Below are positions 50,785 through 59,735 of a DNA stretch of 64,000 nt, in pieces. Source of the DNA: Pseudomonas sp. CC120222-01a. Lineage in GTDB: Bacteria > Pseudomonadota > Gammaproteobacteria > Pseudomonadales > Pseudomonadaceae. The notes below the pieces were generated by a model. It did not search any database. It was not told the DNA's origin and saw only the letters and a program-made list of their open reading frames with translations. Location of the stretch: the NCBI RefSeq assembly GCF_003097235.1, contig NZ_QEQQ01000013.1:62001-126000 (forward strand). Reading direction: 5' to 3'. Numbering within the stretch: the stretch's first letter is position 1; every line of letters begins with the position of its first letter. The translations under genes and the position numbers were made by a program.

Positions 50785-52088
50785 GCGCCCGCCTTGGCTG
50801 CCGCTTTGCCGGAAGGCGCTTCATCGGCCTGGGCCGAGCCCTTGGCGTCCTGGCCTTGCAAGTGCTGGCCGGGGGTGGTCGGCACTTGCGAGCTGTCTTC
50901 GACCACTTCGACCTTGGTACCTTCGCGCAGGCGGTCGGTGCCTTCCAGCACCAGGCGGTCGCCGGCCTTGAGGCCCTCAAGGATGACGCTGTTCTGGCCA
51001 TCGCTGGCGCCGACCTTGAGCTTGCGGATATTGACCGTGCTCTGGTCATTGACCACGTAGGCGAAGGTGCCGTCGTTGCCGAACTGCACGGCCGCGGCCG
51101 GCGCCATCACCACCTGCTTGAGGGTGTCGGCCAGCAGGCGCACGTTGACGAACTGGTTGGGGAACAGGGCCAGGTCCTTGTTCTCGAAGCGGCCCTTGAA
51201 CTTGAGGGTGCCGGTGGTGGTGTCAATCTGGTTGTCGATGCTGCCCAGCACGCCGGTCGACTGCAGTTTGCTGTCGGAACGGTCCCAGGCCTCGACCGGC
51301 AGGCTGGCGCCGCTGCGATAACGGTCGAGCACGGTGCTCAGCTCGGTTTCCGGCAAGGTGAAGGCGACGCTGATTGGCTCGGTCTGGGTGATCACCACCA
51401 GTGCGGTGGTGTCGTTGGCCGCCACCAGGTTGCCCAGGTCGAGCTGGCGCAGGCCCACGCGGCCGTTGATAGGTGCGCGGATCTGGGTGAAATCGAGGTT
51501 CAGGCGGGCATCATTGACCTGGGCCTGGTTAGTCTTGACCAGCCCCTGGAACTGCGCGACCTGGGCTTCGGCAGTGTCGAGGGTCTGCTTGGCGATGCTG
51601 TCCTGGGCGTACAGGCCTTTGTAACGCGCCAGGTCGACCTGGGCGTTCTTCAGTTGCGCCTGGTTCTGGGCCAGGGTGCCTTCGGCCTGCTGCAGGGCGA
51701 TGCGGTAAGGGCGCGGATCGATTTCAGCGAGCAGGTCGCCGGCCTTGACCTGCTGGCCCTCCTTGAACAGGATCTTGACCAGCTCGCCGGCCACACGACT
51801 GCGTACATTCACCGTGTTGGTCGCGGTGACCGTGCCCAGGGCCTTGTAGTAGAGGGGGAAGTCACCCACCCGCACCGGTTCGACGCGCACCGGCACCGGG
51901 TCGGTGGAGCCGCCGAAGCCCGGCCGGCCCATGCCCATCCCCATGCCTTTGCCGCCGCGCCCGCCCCCGGCCGCTTTGTGGGCAGGCGTTGCCGCAGGCC
52001 ACAGCCACCAGGCCAGCAAGGCCACCAGCAGCAGGATCAGCAGGCCGACGAGCCAGCGACGAGGGGATCGGGAATTGGACACTTGCAT
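50781..52088 (-). CDS. muxA: membrane fusion protein MuxA (MdtA-like)
   Basis: This 435-residue periplasmic adaptor has an N-terminal membrane anchor (WLVGLLILLLVALLAWWLW). A Gly/Met/Arg-rich linker (GGGRGGKGMGMGMGRPGFGG) follows, then the lipoyl half-motifs (VRSRVAGELVKILFKEGQQVKAGDLLAEID and FTQIRAPINGRVGL). It is the first gene of the muxABC-opmB operon. The long glycine/methionine linker is unusual. Confidence 0.92.
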   Translation of the reverse strand: MQVSNSRSPRRWLVGLLILLLVALLAWWLWPAATPAHKAAGGGRGGKGMGMGMGRPGFGGSTDPVPVRVEPVRVGDFPLYYKALGTVTATNTVNVRSRVAGELVKILFKEGQQVKAGDLLAEIDPRPYRIALQQAEGTLAQNQAQLKNAQVDLARYKGLYAQDSIAKQTLDTAEAQVAQFQGLVKTNQAQVNDARLNLDFTQIRAPINGRVGLRQLDLGNLVAANDTTALVVITQTEPISVAFTLPETELSTVLDRYRSGASLPVEAWDRSDSKLQSTGVLGSIDNQIDTTTGTLKFKGRFENKDLALFPNQFVNVRLLADTLKQVVMAPAAAVQFGNDGTFAYVVNDQSTVNIRKLKVGASDGQNSVILEGLKAGDRLVLEGTDRLREGTKVEVVEDSSQVPTTPGQHLQGQDAKGSAQADEAPSGKAAAKAGA

Positions 52089-52222
52089 GGGTTGAACGAA
52101 CCTTGTTCAGAAATGGCGGCTTGGGGAGGATGAACGATAAGCACTGGCATCGTTATAGCAAAGGCTCTTTACCAGAGGTTTACCTTTGCCTGACGTTGCC
52201 AAAAGGTTGAACTTTAAATGAA

Positions 52223-52250
52223 AACGGCCCGGAAAGGGTTCCGGGCCGTT
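52223..52250 (-). terminator. rho-independent terminator of tpx
   Basis: AACGGCCCGG and CCGGGCCGTT flank an 8-nt loop; on the minus strand a T-run (TTTTCATTT) follows. It lies 63 bp beyond the tpx stop. Confidence 0.82.
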
Positions 52251-52312
52251 ACAGGGTGTTGCTTGGAGAGGGGCCAGGCAGAAGAGTTCCTTTACCCTCC
52301 CCCAGGCAATCC

Positions 52313-52813
52313 TTACTTCAGCACAGCCAGGGCTGCGTCGTAGTTCGGCTCGTCGGCGATCTCGCCAACCAGCTCGCTGTGCAGCACCTTGTCGTTCTCG
52401 TCCAGTACCACCACGGCACGGGCAGCCAGGCCGGCCAGCGGGCCGTCGGCGATGGCAACGCCGTAGTTCTGCAGGAACTCGGCACCGCGCAGGGTGGACA
52501 GGTTCTTCACGTTGTCCAGGCCTTCAGCGCCGCAGAAGCGCGCCTGGGCGAACGGCAGGTCAGCCGAGATGCACAGCACCACGGTGTTGGCCACGTCGTT
52601 GGCCTGGGCGTTGAACTTGCGAACCGAAGTGGCGCAGGTCGGGGTGTCGACGCTCGGGAAGATGTTCAGCACCTTGCGCTTGCCGGCGAAGTCCTTCAGC
52701 GACTTGTCAGCCAGGCCTTCACCTACCAGGGAGAAAGCCGGAGCCTGGGCGCCGGCCTGTGGCAGGTTGCCGTTGACCTGAACCGGGTTGCCTTTGAGGG
52801 TCACTTGAGCCAT
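52313..52813 (-). CDS. tpx: thiol peroxidase Tpx
   Basis: This 166-residue peroxiredoxin has the Tpx resolving/peroxidatic cysteine region (SVDTPTCATSVRKFN) and a second cysteine in DLPFAQARFCGAEG. These fit atypical 2-Cys Tpx. It reduces hydroperoxides with thioredoxin. It is monocistronic, with a terminator downstream. Confidence 0.94.
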   Translation of the reverse strand: MAQVTLKGNPVQVNGNLPQAGAQAPAFSLVGEGLADKSLKDFAGKRKVLNIFPSVDTPTCATSVRKFNAQANDVANTVVLCISADLPFAQARFCGAEGLDNVKNLSTLRGAEFLQNYGVAIADGPLAGLAARAVVVLDENDKVLHSELVGEIADEPNYDAALAVLK

Positions 52814-52922
52814 GACGAAATCCTTATGCGGGGTTTGAAAAGGACACTGAGTTAATCATGAAGGCGGCCGGGTGCCTATGGGTACATTGAAATTGTTCTA
52901 TTGCCAGACAATTTCTGTGGAC

Positions 52923-52963
52923 AAAAAAAAGCCCGGATGGCGACAAACGCTCCGGGCTTTTTT
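52923..52963 (-). terminator. bidirectional rho-independent terminator
   Basis: A-run, GCCCGGA, loop, TCCGGGC and T-run. It ends the transporter transcript 18 bp beyond its stop. Confidence 0.88.
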
Positions 52964-52980
52964 CTATTTCAGGCAGTAAG

Positions 52981-54261
52981 TCAGCCGATCAGGCCGTACA
53001 CCACCGAGGTCAGCGCCACCACGCCGATCACCACCACGAACACGTTCGACAGCGCGCCGCTGTACTTGCGCATCGACGGCACGCGACGGATGGCGTACAT
53101 CGGCATCAGGAACAGCAGCACGGCGAGGATCGGGCCGCCGAGCGATTCGATCATGCCGAGGATGCTCGGGTTGAGGGTGGCGACGATCCAGCACACCACC
53201 AACATAAGTGCAGCGACCACACGGTCCAGGGTCTTGGCACCCGGGCGAGCGCCGGTCTTGACGATGATGCCCTTCAGGCCTTCACTGGCACCGATGTAGT
53301 GGCCCAGGAACGACTTGGCAATCGCGACAAAGGCGATCAGCGGCGCGGCGAAGGCAATGGTCGGGTTGCTGAAGTGGTTGGCCAGGTACGACAGGATCGA
53401 CAGGTTCTGCGCCTTGGCTTCGGCCAGCTGGGCGCTACTCAGGGTGAGCACGCAGCTGAACACGAAGAACAGCACCATCACCACCATCAGCAGGTGGGCA
53501 CGGCGCAGGATCTGGCCGCTGCGCTCGTCGGCGTGCTCGCCATAGCTGCGCTTCTGGTCAACGGCGAAGGCCGAGATGATCGGCGAATGGTTGAACGAGA
53601 ACACCATCACCGGAATGGCCAGCCACAGCGTATGCAGGAAGGCCGGGCCCGACGGCACCTGGGCGGCGCTGTCGAGGATGCCACCGGTCCAGTGCGGAAT
53701 CAGGTACAGGCCAAGCAGCCCCAGGGCCACGATGAACGGGTACACCAGCAGGCTCATGACCTTGACCGTGGCCTGCTCGCCGCAGCGCACGATGGCCAGC
53801 AGGCCGAGGATCAGCACGAACGACAGGATGACCCGCGGTGGCGGCGCCATGTGCAGCTGGTGCTCCATGAAGCTGCTGACCGTGTTGGTCAGCGCCACGC
53901 TATAGATAAGCAGGATCGGGAAGATCGCGAAGAAGTACAGCACGGTGATCAATGCACCGGCCTTGATGCCGAAATGCTCTTCGACCACTTCTGTGATGTC
54001 ACCGCCGTTGCGCCCGGACAGCACGAAACGGGTCAGCGCACGGTGGGAGAAATAGGTCATCGGGAAAGCCAGCGCGGCCAGGATCAGCAGCGGCCAGAAG
54101 CCGCCGAGGCCAGCGTTGATCGGCAGGAACAAGGTCCCCGCGCCAATGGCTGTGCCAAACAGGCCCAGCATCCAGGTGGTGTCGTTACGCGACCAGGCGC
54201 CGAGGGTGGCGGGGGTCGATTCTACAAAGCGTTGTTCAACGCTTGGGGCCTGCTCATTCAT
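52981..54261 (-). CDS. aromatic/serine amino acid transporter (HAAAP family, SdaC-like)
   Basis: I use the ATG at 54261 (MNEQAPSVEQRFVESTPATLG). The 426 residues hold 11 membrane helices with the HAAAP signatures MLGLFGTAIGAGTLFLPINAGLGGFWPLLILAALAFPMTYFSHRAL and MVFSFNHSPIISAF. These proteins cotransport serine, threonine or aromatic amino acids with protons. It is downstream of amaC on the same strand but separated by a REP pair. Its proximity to the D-lysine genes makes a lysine role possible. Confidence 0.87.
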   Translation of the reverse strand: MNEQAPSVEQRFVESTPATLGAWSRNDTTWMLGLFGTAIGAGTLFLPINAGLGGFWPLLILAALAFPMTYFSHRALTRFVLSGRNGGDITEVVEEHFGIKAGALITVLYFFAIFPILLIYSVALTNTVSSFMEHQLHMAPPPRVILSFVLILGLLAIVRCGEQATVKVMSLLVYPFIVALGLLGLYLIPHWTGGILDSAAQVPSGPAFLHTLWLAIPVMVFSFNHSPIISAFAVDQKRSYGEHADERSGQILRRAHLLMVVMVLFFVFSCVLTLSSAQLAEAKAQNLSILSYLANHFSNPTIAFAAPLIAFVAIAKSFLGHYIGASEGLKGIIVKTGARPGAKTLDRVVAALMLVVCWIVATLNPSILGMIESLGGPILAVLLFLMPMYAIRRVPSMRKYSGALSNVFVVVIGVVALTSVVYGLIG

Positions 54262-54450
54262 TCCGGGTGAAGCTCCACTCGCAAGACTGCAACAGGCTGA
54301 GAATGGCGAAATCGTGTTATCGCCCAACTCAACCGGGAAAGAGGGGCGCGATTGTGCACCGAAAGGTTGCACTTGCGAAGCCCCTTTCCGAGAGGCGGTT
54401 GCACTTGTCTTTACAAGCGGGTTGTGCCCATAAGGCAGGCCGCAAATGAA

Positions 54451-54565
54451 TGTGGGAGCGGCCTTGTGTCGCGAAAGGGCTGCGCAGCAGCCCCAGGACC
54501 TGTGCAGCGACACAGATAGCTGGGGCCGCTGCGCAGCCCTTTCGCGACACAAGGCCGCTCCCACA
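54451..54565. repeat. REP inverted pair (GTGTCGCG type)
   Basis: TGTGGGAGCGGCCTTGTGTC and its inverted partner bracket the site. It lies 26 bp downstream of the amaC stop and upstream of the transporter. Confidence 0.88.
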
Positions 54566-54590
54566 AGAGCCGCGTGCGGCCCGCTGCGGT

Positions 54591-55787
54591 TTATTTCTGG
54601 ACGGCAGCGAAGGCTTCGGCAACCCGTTGCAGGTTAGCCGGGCGCAGGCCGGACATGCACACCCGGCCGCTGTCGATCAGGTACACGCCGAACTCGTCAC
54701 GCAGGCGACGCACCTGCTCGACGCTGAAGCCGGTGTAGCTGAACATGCCGCGCTGGCGCAGGAAGAACTGGAAGTCCTGACCCGGCAGCAGCACCGCCAG
54801 GGCATCGACCAGCGCCTGGCGCATGTCGAGGATACGCTTGCGCATCACTTCCACTTCTGCGGCCCACTGGGCGTTGAGTGCAGCATCGCCGAGCACGCCA
54901 GCCACCAGCTGGGCACCGAAGTTGGGCGGGCTGGAGTAGTTGCGACGCACGGTGGCCTTGAGCTGGCCGAGCACGCTCTGGGTGGTGGCTTCGTCGTCGC
55001 AGACCACCGACAGGCCCCCTACCCGCTCGCCGTACAGCGAGAAGATCTTGGAGAACGAGTTGCTGACCAGGCACGGCACGCCGGCCCGGGCCATTTCGCG
55101 GATGGCGTAGGCGTCTTCCACCAGGCCTTCGCCGAAGCCCTGGTAGGCGATGTCGAGGAACGGGATCAGCTGGCGCGCCTTGACCACTTCCACTACCTGT
55201 TGCCACTGCGCCGGCTCAAGGTCGGCACCGGTCGGGTTGTGGCAGCACGGGTGCAGCAGCACGATGCTGTTGGCCGGCAGGCCCTGCAGGGCTTGCAGCA
55301 TGCCGTCGAAGTCGACGCCACGGCTGGCCTGGTCGAAGTACGGGTAGGTGTGCACCTTGAACCCGGCACCTTCGAAGATGGCGCGGTGGTTGTCCCAGGT
55401 CGGGTTGCTGACCCAGACTTCCGACTGCGGGAAGTAGCGTTTGAGGAAGTCGGCACCGACTTTCAGCGCGCCGGAGCCGCCAACGGTCTGCACGGTGGCC
55501 ACGCGCTTGCCGGTCACGGCCGGGTGGTCGGCACCGAACAGCAGCGCCTGGATCGCCTGGCGGTAGCTGGCCAGGCCTTCCATCGGCAGGTACAGCGAGG
55601 CTTCATGGGCCTGGCCGGCAATGCGCTTTTCCACCGCATCCACCGCTTCCAGCTGCGGCACCACACCGGCCTCATCGTAATACAGGCCGATACTCAGGTT
55701 GACCTTGTCGGCGCGCGGGTCGGCCTTGAAGGTTTCCATCAACGAGAGGATCGGGTCGCCGGCATAGGCATCGACATGTTTGAACAC
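54591..55787 (-). CDS. amaC: PLP aminotransferase, probable D-lysine aminotransferase AmaC
   Basis: This 398-residue class I (TyrB/AspC-type) aminotransferase has the PLP lysine in LVSNSFSKIFSLYGERVGGL and NLSIGLYYDEAGVVPQLEAV at the N-terminus. By sequence alone it looks like an aromatic aminotransferase. By position next to dpkA, rpiR, the ABC transporter and the DadA-type gene it corresponds to AmaC of P. putida, which deaminates D-lysine. It acts on the same strand as dpkA, separated by a REP pair. I recall this correspondence, so it should be confirmed by alignment. Confidence 0.83.
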   Translation of the reverse strand: MFKHVDAYAGDPILSLMETFKADPRADKVNLSIGLYYDEAGVVPQLEAVDAVEKRIAGQAHEASLYLPMEGLASYRQAIQALLFGADHPAVTGKRVATVQTVGGSGALKVGADFLKRYFPQSEVWVSNPTWDNHRAIFEGAGFKVHTYPYFDQASRGVDFDGMLQALQGLPANSIVLLHPCCHNPTGADLEPAQWQQVVEVVKARQLIPFLDIAYQGFGEGLVEDAYAIREMARAGVPCLVSNSFSKIFSLYGERVGGLSVVCDDEATTQSVLGQLKATVRRNYSSPPNFGAQLVAGVLGDAALNAQWAAEVEVMRKRILDMRQALVDALAVLLPGQDFQFFLRQRGMFSYTGFSVEQVRRLRDEFGVYLIDSGRVCMSGLRPANLQRVAEAFAAVQK

Positions 55788-55918
55788 AGCGTGCAGCTCC
55801 TTGGATCAGGACAGTTCGGAAAGACTGCCCTGAGGATACCCGGAGTCGGGCCCAAGGAACATCACATAAGTGCAAGGTTGTCTATGCAACTTTGCACAGC
55901 TGGGGTTTCGTGCTGGAT

Positions 55919-56009
55919 TCTTCGCGGGCATGCCCGCTCCCACAGGGATATCACAGCCCTTGAGATCTGTGCAGTACCTGTGGGAGCGGGCTTGCCCGCG
56001 AAGAGGCCG
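55919..56009. repeat. REP inverted pair (GCGGGC type)
   Basis: TCTTCGCGGGCATGCCCGCT at the left and its inverted form GGGCTTGCCCGCGAAGAGGC at the right bracket a 40-bp spacer. It fills the gap between amaC and dpkA. Confidence 0.88.
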
Positions 56010-56011
56010 GA

Positions 56012-57037
56012 TCAGCCAAGCAATTCTTTCAGTCCTTGCAACTCTTGTTCAGTCACCGCCACCCCTTCCCGCTCGGCCTGCTCCCGCTCGCGGTAGCGCC
56101 GCTCGCCCGGCATGCGCGACAACCCTGCAGCCTGCATGTGGTCGACCAGTTCGCGGCTGCGCTGGGCAAACCGGCTACCCTCGGCCTTGCTCGGGTCGAT
56201 GACGATGATCAGTTGCCCGGTCCACGGCGTTTTCGCACCTGGGTGCCCTGACCAGTCGAACTCCCAGGAGAAATGCCCGCCGGTCAGCGCCGCCGCCAGC
56301 AACTCGACCATCATCGACAACGCCGAACCCTTGTGCCCGCCAAACGGCAGCAGTGCGCCGCCTTCGAGAATGGCCTTGGGGTCGGTGGTCGGCAGGCCTT
56401 GGGCATCCACGCCCATACCCTCGGGCAGTGCCTGGCCGGCACGCGCGGCGATCTGTACGTCGCCATGGGCCATGGCACTGGTGGCCATGTCGAAGACGAT
56501 CGGGTCATGCCCGGCACACGGCGCAGCAAAGGCAATCGGGTTGGTGCCGAACAGCGGTTTGCGCGCGCCGTGCGGCACCACGCAGGTCATGCTGTTGACC
56601 ACGCTCAGTGCCACCAGGCCCTCATCGGCAAAGGGTTCGACATCGGGCCACAGCGCGGCGAAATGGTGCGAATTGTGGATCGCCAGCACGGCAATGCCGG
56701 CGCTGCGGGCCTTTTCCACCAGCAACTCACGGGCCGCTGCCAATGCAGGCTGGGCGAAGCCACCGGCGGCATCCACGCGCACGTAGCCTGGCGCCAGGTC
56801 GGTCACCTGCGGTATGGCCCGCCCATCAACCCAGCCACTGGCCAGGGTCGAAACGTAACCGGGAATACGAAACACGCCATGGCTGTGGGCGCCATCGCGC
56901 TGGGCACTGGTGCAGTTGTGGGCAAGCACGGTGGCCACCGCTTCGCTGCAGCCGTGACGCAGGAAGATCGCTTGCAACAGCCCCTGCAGTGCAGTGAAGG
57001 GCACGCGCACGAGCGGGCTGGTGGAAGGTGCGGACAT
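56012..57037 (-). CDS. dpkA: delta1-piperideine-2-carboxylate reductase DpkA
   Basis: This 341-residue protein belongs to the malate/L-lactate dehydrogenase-like Ldh_2 family with typical RDGAHSHGVFRIPGY, NSHHFAALWPDVEPFA, FGTNPIAFAAPC and FGGHKGSALSMMVELLA. In P. putida DpkA reduces delta1-piperideine-2-carboxylate to L-pipecolate with NADPH. It is the step after deamination of D-lysine. Assignment rests on family and neighbours. The preceding 143 bp share the divergent region with rpiR. Confidence 0.87.
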   Translation of the reverse strand: MSAPSTSPLVRVPFTALQGLLQAIFLRHGCSEAVATVLAHNCTSAQRDGAHSHGVFRIPGYVSTLASGWVDGRAIPQVTDLAPGYVRVDAAGGFAQPALAAARELLVEKARSAGIAVLAIHNSHHFAALWPDVEPFADEGLVALSVVNSMTCVVPHGARKPLFGTNPIAFAAPCAGHDPIVFDMATSAMAHGDVQIAARAGQALPEGMGVDAQGLPTTDPKAILEGGALLPFGGHKGSALSMMVELLAAALTGGHFSWEFDWSGHPGAKTPWTGQLIIVIDPSKAEGSRFAQRSRELVDHMQAAGLSRMPGERRYREREQAEREGVAVTEQELQGLKELLG

Positions 57038-57102
57038 CTGTAGCTCCTTTTTTGGAATTGGAATGGCAACAGCGTATGCAACGACAAAAACTTTCCGATA
57101 AG

Positions 57103-57118
57103 TGACAGCTATCTGTCA
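57103..57118. promoter_or_regulatory. candidate operator TGACAG-CTAT-CTGTCA in the dpkA-rpiR gap
   Basis: A perfect 6-bp inverted repeat with a 4-bp spacer is followed by a further TGACAG at 57132. It lies between divergent dpkA and rpiR. The RpiR-family regulator next to it is the likely ligand. Confidence 0.5.
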
Positions 57119-57180
57119 AATGTTGACGGCATGACAGAAAACAGCCATTTTCTATTTCACGCCTTACCTGGAGCAGCAGC

Positions 57181-58053
57181 ATGAGCCAACCGATCAAGCA
57201 ACGCCTGGAAAACAGCCTGCAAGGGGCCGCTGCCTCAGGCCGCAAGATCGCCAGCTACATGCTCGCCAACCTGCACGAACTGCCGTTCCAGACCTCGGCC
57301 AGCATTGCCGAGAAGCTGGGTGTCAGCGAATCCAGCGTCGGCCGTTTCTGCCGCTCCCTCGGTTATGCCCATCTCAAGGCGCTCAAGCAAGACCTGCAGA
57401 GTGACCTCGGCGACGGGCCGTGGCTGATGGGTGATCGCCTGCAAGAATATCGCCAGAACCAGGACGTCAGCGACAACGCTGGCAGCCTGGAGCGGGAAAT
57501 CGCGGCCCTGGTGCGCGTTCACGAATACCGCCAGAGCGATGCCTGGCACACCGTGGCACAGCGCCTGGCGGTAAAGCCACGGGTGTGTATCGCCGGCTTC
57601 CAGACCGAGCGCGGCATCGCCATGTGCATGAGCCACCTGCTGCAATACCTGCGCGACGGCGTGCTGCTGGTCGATGGCAGCGCCGGGCACTTCGGCGACG
57701 TGCTGCTCGGCCGCAGCGAGGACACCGCGCTGGTGGTGTTCGAGGCCCGCCGCTATTCCCGCCATGCCCTGCAGCTGTGCCAGAAGGCACGCGCCGCCGG
57801 CATCCCGGTCACCCTGGTGACCGACACCTTCTGCGACTGGGCCGATGCCCATGCCGACGAAGTGTTCCGTATCCCCACCGAATTCAACCTGTTCTGGGAG
57901 TCCACCGCGACCATGCTGTCGTGGGTGCACCTGATGGTCAACGAGGTCTGCAAGAAGCTCGGGCCTGATGTTGAAAAACGCTTGGAAGCGACTGCCGCTC
58001 TACATAACGAGTTCGTCGGCTACACCTCGTGGCCGGCGGGCAAACAACAATAG
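57181..58053 (+). CDS. RpiR/MurR-family transcriptional regulator
   Basis: This 290-residue protein has an N-terminal HTH_6 domain (about 1-75; TSASIAEKLGVSESSVGRFCRSLGYAHLKALK) and a C-terminal SIS domain (about 125-270; VCIAGFQTERGIA, DGSAGHFGDVLLG). It faces away from dpkA and precedes the ABC genes. SIS-type regulators sense phosphosugars in most cases, but this one is in an amino acid context. TGGAG is 7 nt before the ATG. Confidence 0.9.
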   Translation: MSQPIKQRLENSLQGAAASGRKIASYMLANLHELPFQTSASIAEKLGVSESSVGRFCRSLGYAHLKALKQDLQSDLGDGPWLMGDRLQEYRQNQDVSDNAGSLEREIAALVRVHEYRQSDAWHTVAQRLAVKPRVCIAGFQTERGIAMCMSHLLQYLRDGVLLVDGSAGHFGDVLLGRSEDTALVVFEARRYSRHALQLCQKARAAGIPVTLVTDTFCDWADAHADEVFRIPTEFNLFWESTATMLSWVHLMVNEVCKKLGPDVEKRLEATAALHNEFVGYTSWPAGKQQ

Positions 58054-58074
58054 CAAGAGTGCAAGAGGTGCGAG

Positions 58075-58827
58075 ATGAACAAGACCATGGCTATGCTGGG
58101 TGCGTGTGCCCTGCTGCTGGCGGGTAACGCCAGCGCCGAGACCCTGCGCTTCGCCACCGAAGGTGCCTACCCGCCCTTCAACTATGTCGATGCCGATAAC
58201 CAGCTGCACGGCTTCGACATCGACATTACCCACGCCCTGTGCGAACAGATGAAGGTCGAATGCACCCTGGTCGCCCAGGACTGGGAAGGCATCATCCCGG
58301 CCTTGATGGCGCGCAAGTACGATGCCGTGGTGGCGTCGATGATCGACACCGAGGAACGGCGCAAGAAAATCGCCTTCACCGACCACTACTACCGCACCCC
58401 GCTGACTGTCGCCGTGGCCAAGGACAGCAAGATCGGCGACGCCCAGACCAAGTTTGACGGCTACACGGTCGGCGCCCAGTCGTCCTCGACCCAGGCCATC
58501 TATGCCGAAGACGTGTACGCCAAGGCCGGCGCCGACGTGAAGTTGTACCCGACCATGGACGAGGCCAACGCCGACCTCGCCGCCGGCCGCCTGGACGGGG
58601 TGATCGCCGACAAGTTCCCGCTGCACGAGTGGATGAACAAGAACGGCGGCGATTGCTGCAAGATCCTCGGCGACGTTGCCGATACCAAGGCCAACGCCGC
58701 CATTGCCGTGCGCAAGGACGATGACGCCCTGCGCCAGCGGCTGAACACCGCACTGGCCGAGATCGTCGCCAACGGCACCTACCAGAAGATCGCCAGCAAG
58801 TACTTTGCCTTCGATATCTACAACTGA
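58075..58827 (+). CDS. ABC transporter substrate-binding protein (basic amino acid type)
   Basis: This 250-residue SBP_bac_3 protein has a signal peptide (MNKTMAMLGACALLLAGNASA), the ETLRFATEGAYPPFNYVDADNQLHGFDIDI opening and DWEGIIPALMARKYDAVVASM. These are typical of lysine/arginine/ornithine and octopine/nopaline binding proteins. It is 21 bp after rpiR. A REP pair separates it from the permease genes. Confidence 0.9.
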   Translation: MNKTMAMLGACALLLAGNASAETLRFATEGAYPPFNYVDADNQLHGFDIDITHALCEQMKVECTLVAQDWEGIIPALMARKYDAVVASMIDTEERRKKIAFTDHYYRTPLTVAVAKDSKIGDAQTKFDGYTVGAQSSSTQAIYAEDVYAKAGADVKLYPTMDEANADLAAGRLDGVIADKFPLHEWMNKNGGDCCKILGDVADTKANAAIAVRKDDDALRQRLNTALAEIVANGTYQKIASKYFAFDIYN

Positions 58828-58853
58828 TCTGTAGAAAGTCTTTGCGAAACCCC

Positions 58854-58982
58854 TGTGGGAGCGGCCTTGTGTCGCGAAAGGGCCGCATAGCGGCCCCGGC
58901 AATCTGTGCTGTTGCATAAATCCTGGGGCCGCTTCGCAGCCCTTTCCGACCGGTCCGACGCCTCGGCAAGGCCGCTCCCACA
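58854..58982. repeat. REP inverted pair with variant right arm, inside the ABC operon
   Basis: The left arm starts TGTGGGAGCGGCCTTGTGTC. The right arm reads CCCTTTCCGACCGGTCCGAC before GGCCGCTCCCACA, a replacement of the usual CGCGACACAA by an 18-25-bp unrelated stretch. The pair lies between the binding-protein gene and the first permease gene. Confidence 0.87.
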
Positions 58983-59015
58983 CTGTAATCGCATTACCCG
59001 CCCAAGGGGTTTGTC

Positions 59016-59735
59016 ATGCTCGATCAATTGTCCTTGCTGTCCTTCGCCAGTGGTGGCTGGGGCCAGGCGCTGCTGGCCGGCGCCCTGGTCACCGTTTCCC
59101 TGGCCCTCGCCTGCCTGCCCATCGGCCTGCCGCTGGGCCTGGCCGTAGCCCTGGCGGCGCGTTCACGCAAGCGCCTGCCACGGGCCTGGGCCACTACCTT
59201 TTCCACAGTGTTCCGCGGCCTGCCCGAGCTGCTGACCTTGCTGATCATCTATTACGGCTGCCAGATCGCCGCGCAGAAGCTGCTGGCGGCCATGGGCTAT
59301 GAAGGCGAATTCCTGATCAACACCTTCCTGACCGCGATGATCGCCTTCAGCCTGGTCTTCGCAGCGTTCTCCAGCGAGATCTGGCTGGCGGCGTTCAAGA
59401 CCCTGCCCAAAGGGCAACTGGAGGCCTGCTCGGCGCTGGGCCTGAGCAAGCGCACCGGCTTCTTCAAGGTGGTGCTGCCGCAACTGACCCGCATCGCCCT
59501 GCCGGGCCTGTCGAACAACTGGCTGTCGCTGCTCAAGGACACCTCGCTGGTGTCGACCATCTCGCTGGTCGACCTGATGCGCCAGACCAACCTGGCGGTC
59601 AGTGTGACCAAGGAGCCGATGTTCTTCTATGGCGTCGCCTGCCTGGGTTACCTGCTGTTCTCCGCCGCCTCGGGACGGGTATTCGCCTATATCGAGCGCC
59701 GCAGCAACCGCCACCTGCAAGGAGCACGCGCATGA
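59016..59735 (+). CDS. ABC transporter permease (HisM/HisQ type)
   Basis: This 239-residue polar amino acid permease has five helices and the ABC-interaction loop EACSALGLSKRTGFFKVVLPQLTRIALPGLSNNW. It overlaps the second permease by 4 bp (ATGA). AAGGGG precedes the ATG. Confidence 0.92.
   Translation: MLDQLSLLSFASGGWGQALLAGALVTVSLALACLPIGLPLGLAVALAARSRKRLPRAWATTFSTVFRGLPELLTLLIIYYGCQIAAQKLLAAMGYEGEFLINTFLTAMIAFSLVFAAFSSEIWLAAFKTLPKGQLEACSALGLSKRTGFFKVVLPQLTRIALPGLSNNWLSLLKDTSLVSTISLVDLMRQTNLAVSVTKEPMFFYGVACLGYLLFSAASGRVFAYIERRSNRHLQGARA

Noticed and set aside
54262..54564. Extension of the amino acid transporter into the REP pair
   Set aside because: The extra N-terminus is translated REP sequence and the ATG at 54261 starts a normal family N-terminus.
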